From JBFKAV01 sp041621405 (GTDB lineage: Bacteria; Pseudomonadota; Alphaproteobacteria; Rhodobacterales; Rhodobacteraceae), in contig JBFKAV010000135.1 in assembly GCA_041621405.1 (NCBI GenBank), forward strand, positions 1 through 9,164: DNA of 9,164 nt, in the 5' to 3' direction. A program made the position numbers and the translations under genes. Below, one piece after another: positions 6,027-9,164 of the stretch (within the stretch, counting starts at the first letter, position 1; every line of letters begins with the position of its first letter). Under the pieces are notes generated by a model. That model saw only the letters and a program-made list of their open reading frames with translations. It had not been told where the DNA came from and did not search any database.

Positions 6027-6910
6027 TTGATGTCCTCGTGGTAGATTCCGAGCTCGCGCCGGCGCGCGTGGAAGGTCTCGACCCGTCCGACGATCTCGGG
6101 GCTCGCCACGGCGATGACGAAGGACAGGAGCGTCTCGAGGAGCGCGATGATCGACACCGACGAGGGGAAGAACTGCGGCGTGTCGACCGCGACGACGAAG
6201 CCGTGCCGGGCCGCGCGGATGATCGGCGAGGCGGGGCTGTCGGAGATCGCGATAACCGTCAGCCCCTGATCGCGCGCCAGCTTCACCGTCTCGACCACCT
6301 CGGTCCGGTAAGGGTGCGCTGTGATGGCGATCAGCACGTCGCGGGCGTCGGCCCAGGCAAGGTCGTCGGCCGGCACCGAGCCGGCGCGCGGAATGGCGTG
6401 GAACTGCACCATCCCGGTCGAGGCGAGGTAAGTGAAGTTGCGGGCATTTGCGTTGTTGACGCCGACGCCCAGGGTATAGACCGCGCGCGCGTTCCAAATC
6501 GCCTCGGCCGCCTGCCTCAGGGCCTTCTCGTCGGTCCGCGCGAAAGTCTCCTCGATGTTGCGGAGCGCGCTCGCCACCATGTCGGCCAGAAGCCCGCCCA
6601 TCCCGCCGCGGGCACGGGTCTCCTGCAGCCAGCGGGCGCGGTCGGGGAACGACGCGCTGCCCTGCCGGATCGCCTCGCGGAACGGCGCACGGAAATCCTC
6701 GTAGCCCTCGAAGCCCACCTGGCGGGCCATCCGCACCACGGTGTTCGGCGACACCTGCGCCGCCCTGGCGATCTCGCGCACCGTCGAGACGCCGACCTCG
6801 TTGGGGTTCTCCAGCACGTACCTTGCGGCCTTCTGCGCCTCGGGCGTCAGGCTCTCCCACTCGCTCGAAAGACGCTCCAGGAGTGGCGTTGTTACAGATG
6901 TAGCATTCAT
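6023..6910 (-). CDS. RpiR-family transcriptional regulator (HTH + SIS domain)
   Basis: 295 residues, typical for the family. Residues about 8-80 form the RpiR helix-turn-helix domain (LTPEAQKAARYVLENP, then VSTVREIARAAQVSPNTVVRMARQVGFEGYEDF). Residues about 130-270 form a SIS phosphosugar-type fold (YTLGVGVNNANARNF, DVLIAITAHPYRTEVVE, LTVIAISDSPASPI). RpiR proteins sense sugar phosphates or other pathway metabolites and repress or activate adjacent genes. Here it is the first gene of the Rieske operon and divergent from the DMGDH-like gene, a standard position for a local regulator controlling both directions and itself. It is an amine-locus member, so its ligand may not be a sugar phosphate. 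The ATG at 6910 is the only usual start codon in a sensible place, yet it lacks a Shine-Dalgarno, unlike every other gene here. Confidence 0.9.
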   Translation of the reverse strand: MNATSVTTPLLERLSSEWESLTPEAQKAARYVLENPNEVGVSTVREIARAAQVSPNTVVRMARQVGFEGYEDFRAPFREAIRQGSASFPDRARWLQETRARGGMGGLLADMVASALRNIEETFARTDEKALRQAAEAIWNARAVYTLGVGVNNANARNFTYLASTGMVQFHAIPRAGSVPADDLAWADARDVLIAITAHPYRTEVVETVKLARDQGLTVIAISDSPASPIIRAARHGFVVAVDTPQFFPSSVSIIALLETLLSFVIAVASPEIVGRVETFHARRRELGIYHEDIK

Positions 6911-7003
6911 GATTGACGATGGTATATCTGTCTCATTACCCTGTCGAGCGAATTCCAGCCGCCGGCAACAGCCGCGCGGCCCGCCACGAGCGAGGGGCGC
7001 TTC
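6911..7003. promoter_or_regulatory. Divergent promoter region between rpiR operon and DMGDH-like gene
   Basis: A 93-base gap between two divergent genes, so both promoters must lie here or in the 5' end of the neighbouring gene. For the minus strand I see -35-like TCGACA (plus 6942-6947, 5 of 6 matches) and -10-like TACCAT (6919-6924, 4 of 6) with a 17-base spacer. For the plus strand only a TTGACG (6913-6918) stands out, without a convincing -10 at the right distance. A GAGGGG (6992-6997) six bases before the plus-strand ATG is the ribosome-binding site of the DMGDH-like gene. The AT-richer part 6911-6945 is where an RpiR operator would be expected, but I find no convincing long palindrome; only short arms such as GAC..GTC at 6915-6932. 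Confidence 0.5.
6919..6947 (-). promoter_or_regulatory. Putative sigma-70 promoter of the rpiR operon
   Basis: TCGACA and TACCAT on the minus strand, spaced 17 bases. A start site six to eight bases beyond the -10 would fall at about 6911-6913, only one to three bases before the rpiR ATG at 6910. This implies a nearly leaderless messenger, which fits the missing ribosome-binding site. Assignment by eye. Confidence 0.4.
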
Positions 7004-9164
7004 ATGAGCACCGAACTTTCCGCCCAGGCCCGCGTGGTCATCATCGGCGGCGGGATCATGGGCTGCGGGCTCGCCTACCATCTGGCGCACGAGGGCTGGA
7101 CCGACGTGGTGCTTCTGGAGAAGGCCGAGCTCACCTCGGGCTCGACCTGGCACGCGGCCGGGCAGATCACCCATTCGACCTCGAGCTACGGCCTGGGCAA
7201 GTGCGTGGGCTACAACATCGACCTCTATTCCAGGGTGCTCGAGGCGGAGACCGGGCAGAGCGTCACCTGGCACGGCTGCGGCTCGCTGCGCCTGGCCTAT
7301 ACCGAGGACGAACTCGACTGGCTCAGGCAGACGATCTCGGTGGGCAAGGGCCTCGGCTTCCCGATGGAAATCGTCGGCCCCGAGCGCATCCGCGAGCTGC
7401 ACCCGTTCTACAACCTCGAGGGCGTAAAGGCGGCGCTGCACACGCCCGACGACGGCCATATCGATCCCGCCGGCGCGGCCTTCGCACTGGCCAAGGGGGC
7501 GCGGCAGCTCGGCGTCAGGGTGATCCGCCGCTGCCGGGCGACGATGGTCACGCGCCGACCAAACGGCGAATGGCTGGTCGAAAGCGAGCAGGGCGCCATC
7601 GCCTGCGAGCATGTCGTCAATGCCGGCGGCACCTATGCCCGGCAGATCGCGCTCTGGTCGGGCTACGACCTGCCCGCAACCTCGATGACGCACCACTACC
7701 TGATCACCGACACGGTTCCGGAGTTCGAGGACCTCGACAGGGAGCTCCCGGTGGTGCGCGACGACCGCCTGGTCTCGGGCTACATCCGGATGGAGCAGAA
7801 ATCGGGCCTCATCGGCATCTACGAGAAGGCCAATCCGAACACGGTCTGGGAGGAACATTGCCCGTGGGAGGCGGAAAACGAGCTCTTCGAGCCCGACTAT
7901 GACCGGATCATGCCCTGGCTCGAGAACGCGATGGACCGGATGCCGGTCCTGGCCGAGCTCGGCATCAAGCGCGCGGTGCACGGCGCGATCAGCCACCCGC
8001 CCGACGGCAACCCGCTGATCGGCCCCGCGCCGGCCTTGCGCAACTACTGGTGCTGCTGCGGCACCCAGATCGGCATCGGCTGGGGCCCGGGCCTCACGCG
8101 CGAGCTCGCCCGCTGGATGGTGCACGGCGCCGCCGAGATCAACATGCGCGAGTTCGACCCGCGCCGCTTCGGTGCCTACGCCGACCAGGCCTACCAGGTC
8201 ACCAAGGCCAGGGAGGACTACCTCCTCCGCCACGAGATCCCGTTCCCGCATTTCAACCGCCTGGGCGCCCGGCCGGTGAAGACCTCCGCGCTCTACGAGA
8301 CGCTGAAGGCCAAGGGCGCCGTGCACGAGGAGATCTACGGCTGGGAACGCCCGCGCTGGTTCGCCAAGGGCGGCATCGCCCAGCGCGACCACTATTCCTT
8401 CCGTCGCAGCCCGGTGCACGAGATCGTCGCCGCCGAATGCCGCGCCGTGCGCGAATGCGCAGGCGTCATGGACATCTCCTCCTTCGCCAAGATCGAGATC
8501 GCGGGCCGCGACGCGGGGGAGCTCCTCGACGCGATGGTCCCAAACCGCCTGCCGGCGCGCGACGGGCGGATCATCCTCACCCACCTTTTGAACGATGCCG
8601 GGCGGATCGAGGCCGAGGTGACGATCGTCCGGCTGGCGGAGAACTGGTTCTATCTGACATGCGCGGCGTTCTTCGAGCAGCGCGTGATGGACCTGCTCGC
8701 GCACCACATTCCCGCCGGTTCTGAGGTCACGCTGCACAACCAGTCCGCCGAGTACGGCGCCCTGGCTCTGCAGGGGCCGCGGGCTCGCGACATCCTCGCC
8801 GCCTGCACCGAGGCCGATCTTTCGAAAGCCGCCTTCCCGTGGCTCTCGTCGCAGGACATCGCCGTCGCCGGCCAGCCGGTGCAGGCGATGCGCATGTCCT
8901 ATGCCGGCGAACTCGGGTGGGAGCTGCATACGCCGATGGCGCATCTTGCGCCGGTCTACGCTGCCCTCAGGGCCGCCGGCGAGAAGCACGGTCTCGCCGA
9001 TACCGGTTCCTTCGCGATGAACGCGATGCGGATGGAGAAGGGCTTCAAGGGTGCCGGCGAGCTGACCAACGAGGTGACCTTGCCCGAGGCCGACGTGATG
9101 CGCTTCGTCAAGCTCGACAAGGACTTCCGCGGCAAGGCGGCGACCGAGGCGGCGCTGGCCGCGC
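7004..9164 (+). CDS. Dimethylglycine/sarcosine dehydrogenase-like flavoprotein with GcvT domain (C-terminus cut off by window edge)
   Basis: 720 residues are visible with no stop; the family is usually about 800-860. Residues 11-40 form the FAD Rossmann motif (VVIIGGGIMGCGLAYHLA, acidic Glu39). LTSGSTWHAAG at 43-53 is the flavinylation motif: His50 matches the histidine that binds FAD covalently in dimethylglycine and sarcosine dehydrogenases. MTHHYLITDTVPEF (228-241) and Tyr260 are placed like the substrate-site His/Tyr pair of this family. HPPDGNPLIGPAP (331-343) and GTQIGIGWGPGLTRELARW (353-371) end the DAO domain. From about 430 onward there is a GcvT/aminomethyltransferase-like folate domain (LLNDAGRIEAEVTIVRL, SYAGELGWELHTP, FVKLDKDFRGK). 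The family oxidatively demethylates tertiary or secondary N-methyl amines and passes the one-carbon unit to tetrahydrofolate. Start ATG has GAGGGG six bases upstream. Divergence from the Rieske operon suggests it acts on the partly demethylated product. Dimethylglycine, sarcosine, N-methylproline or another N-methyl amine are all possible. Confidence 0.92.
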   Translation, partial: MSTELSAQARVVIIGGGIMGCGLAYHLAHEGWTDVVLLEKAELTSGSTWHAAGQITHSTSSYGLGKCVGYNIDLYSRVLEAETGQSVTWHGCGSLRLAYTEDELDWLRQTISVGKGLGFPMEIVGPERIRELHPFYNLEGVKAALHTPDDGHIDPAGAAFALAKGARQLGVRVIRRCRATMVTRRPNGEWLVESEQGAIACEHVVNAGGTYARQIALWSGYDLPATSMTHHYLITDTVPEFEDLDRELPVVRDDRLVSGYIRMEQKSGLIGIYEKANPNTVWEEHCPWEAENELFEPDYDRIMPWLENAMDRMPVLAELGIKRAVHGAISHPPDGNPLIGPAPALRNYWCCCGTQIGIGWGPGLTRELARWMVHGAAEINMREFDPRRFGAYADQAYQVTKAREDYLLRHEIPFPHFNRLGARPVKTSALYETLKAKGAVHEEIYGWERPRWFAKGGIAQRDHYSFRRSPVHEIVAAECRAVRECAGVMDISSFAKIEIAGRDAGELLDAMVPNRLPARDGRIILTHLLNDAGRIEAEVTIVRLAENWFYLTCAAFFEQRVMDLLAHHIPAGSEVTLHNQSAEYGALALQGPRARDILAACTEADLSKAAFPWLSSQDIAVAGQPVQAMRMSYAGELGWELHTPMAHLAPVYAALRAAGEKHGLADTGSFAMNAMRMEKGFKGAGELTNEVTLPEADVMRFVKLDKDFRGKAATEAALAA

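Noticed and set aside
6027..6860. Upstream in-frame extension of the Rieske gene to 639 residues, suggesting an N-terminal fusion.
   Set aside because: The extra part is Arg/Gly-rich and is the shadow of the rpiR gene in another frame. The ATG at 6026 overlaps the rpiR stop and begins a family-like N-terminus.
6915..6932. An imperfect dyad GAC...GTC as the RpiR operator.
   Set aside because: Only four of nine base pairs match and there is no second copy, so it is not distinguishable from chance.
6971..6980. GCCGCGCGGC, a perfect 10-base palindrome before the DMGDH-like gene, as an operator or terminator.
   Set aside because: All-G+C palindromes of this length arise easily in such GC-rich DNA, and there is no T-run or repeated copy.
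6911..8989. A long in-frame minus-strand extension upstream of the RpiR start (988 residues in total).
   Set aside because: The extension lies antisense to the DMGDH-like gene and shows no domain. The RpiR protein is complete from the ATG at 6910.

Overview
The window is a high-GC (roughly two thirds G+C by eye), densely packed stretch of bacterial chromosome or large replicon. It looks alphaproteobacterial (Rhodobacterales/Rhodospirillales/Rhizobiales-like), judging from base composition, protein flavour and the gene families present. This assignment is inference only; there is no rRNA or other phylogenetic marker. I see no tRNA, rRNA, CRISPR, insertion sequence, integrase or phage gene. There is no stretch above 300 bases without a gene; the three gaps are 66, 133 and 93 bases and all look regulatory.

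Layout, left to right. (1) 1-1272, minus: PuuC/KauB-like aldehyde dehydrogenase, cut by the left edge. (2) 1274-2218, minus: DapA/NanA-family Schiff-base lyase, one base upstream of (1). (3) 2285-2971, minus: GntR-family (FCD) regulator. (4) 3105-3491, minus: carboxymuconolactone-decarboxylase (CMD) family protein. (5) 3488-4948, minus: a second, different aldehyde dehydrogenase. (6) 4941-6026, minus: Rieske non-haem iron oxygenase of the quaternary-amine type. (7) 6023-6910, minus: RpiR-family (HTH + SIS) regulator. (8) 7004 to the right edge, plus: dimethylglycine/sarcosine-dehydrogenase-like flavoprotein with a GcvT-type folate domain, cut by the edge.

Genes 7-6-5-4 form one operon. Each junction overlaps (ATGA, an 8-base overlap, ATGA) and each downstream start has a Shine-Dalgarno six bases away inside the preceding gene. 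Gene 8 is divergent from this operon across a 93-base promoter region. The Rieske enzyme carries a glutamate at the cluster-bridging position, a trait known from carnitine monooxygenase. Together with the divergent DMGDH-like enzyme, this points to breakdown of an N-methylated amine or betaine: the Rieske oxygenase opens or demethylates the quaternary amine, an aldehyde dehydrogenase oxidises the released aldehyde, and the flavoprotein removes further N-methyl groups towards tetrahydrofolate. The substrate cannot be fixed from sequence.

Genes 3-2-1 look like a second regulated module. Upstream of both gntR and the dapA-like gene lie copies of an 11-base direct repeat (GNNYACAAYNY) in perfect 11-base phase, three copies and two copies, overlapping plausible promoters. 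This is best read as the GntR operator. The lyase plus aldehyde dehydrogenase could process the carbon skeleton left after demethylation, as in hydroxyproline-betaine-type pathways, but that link is inference.
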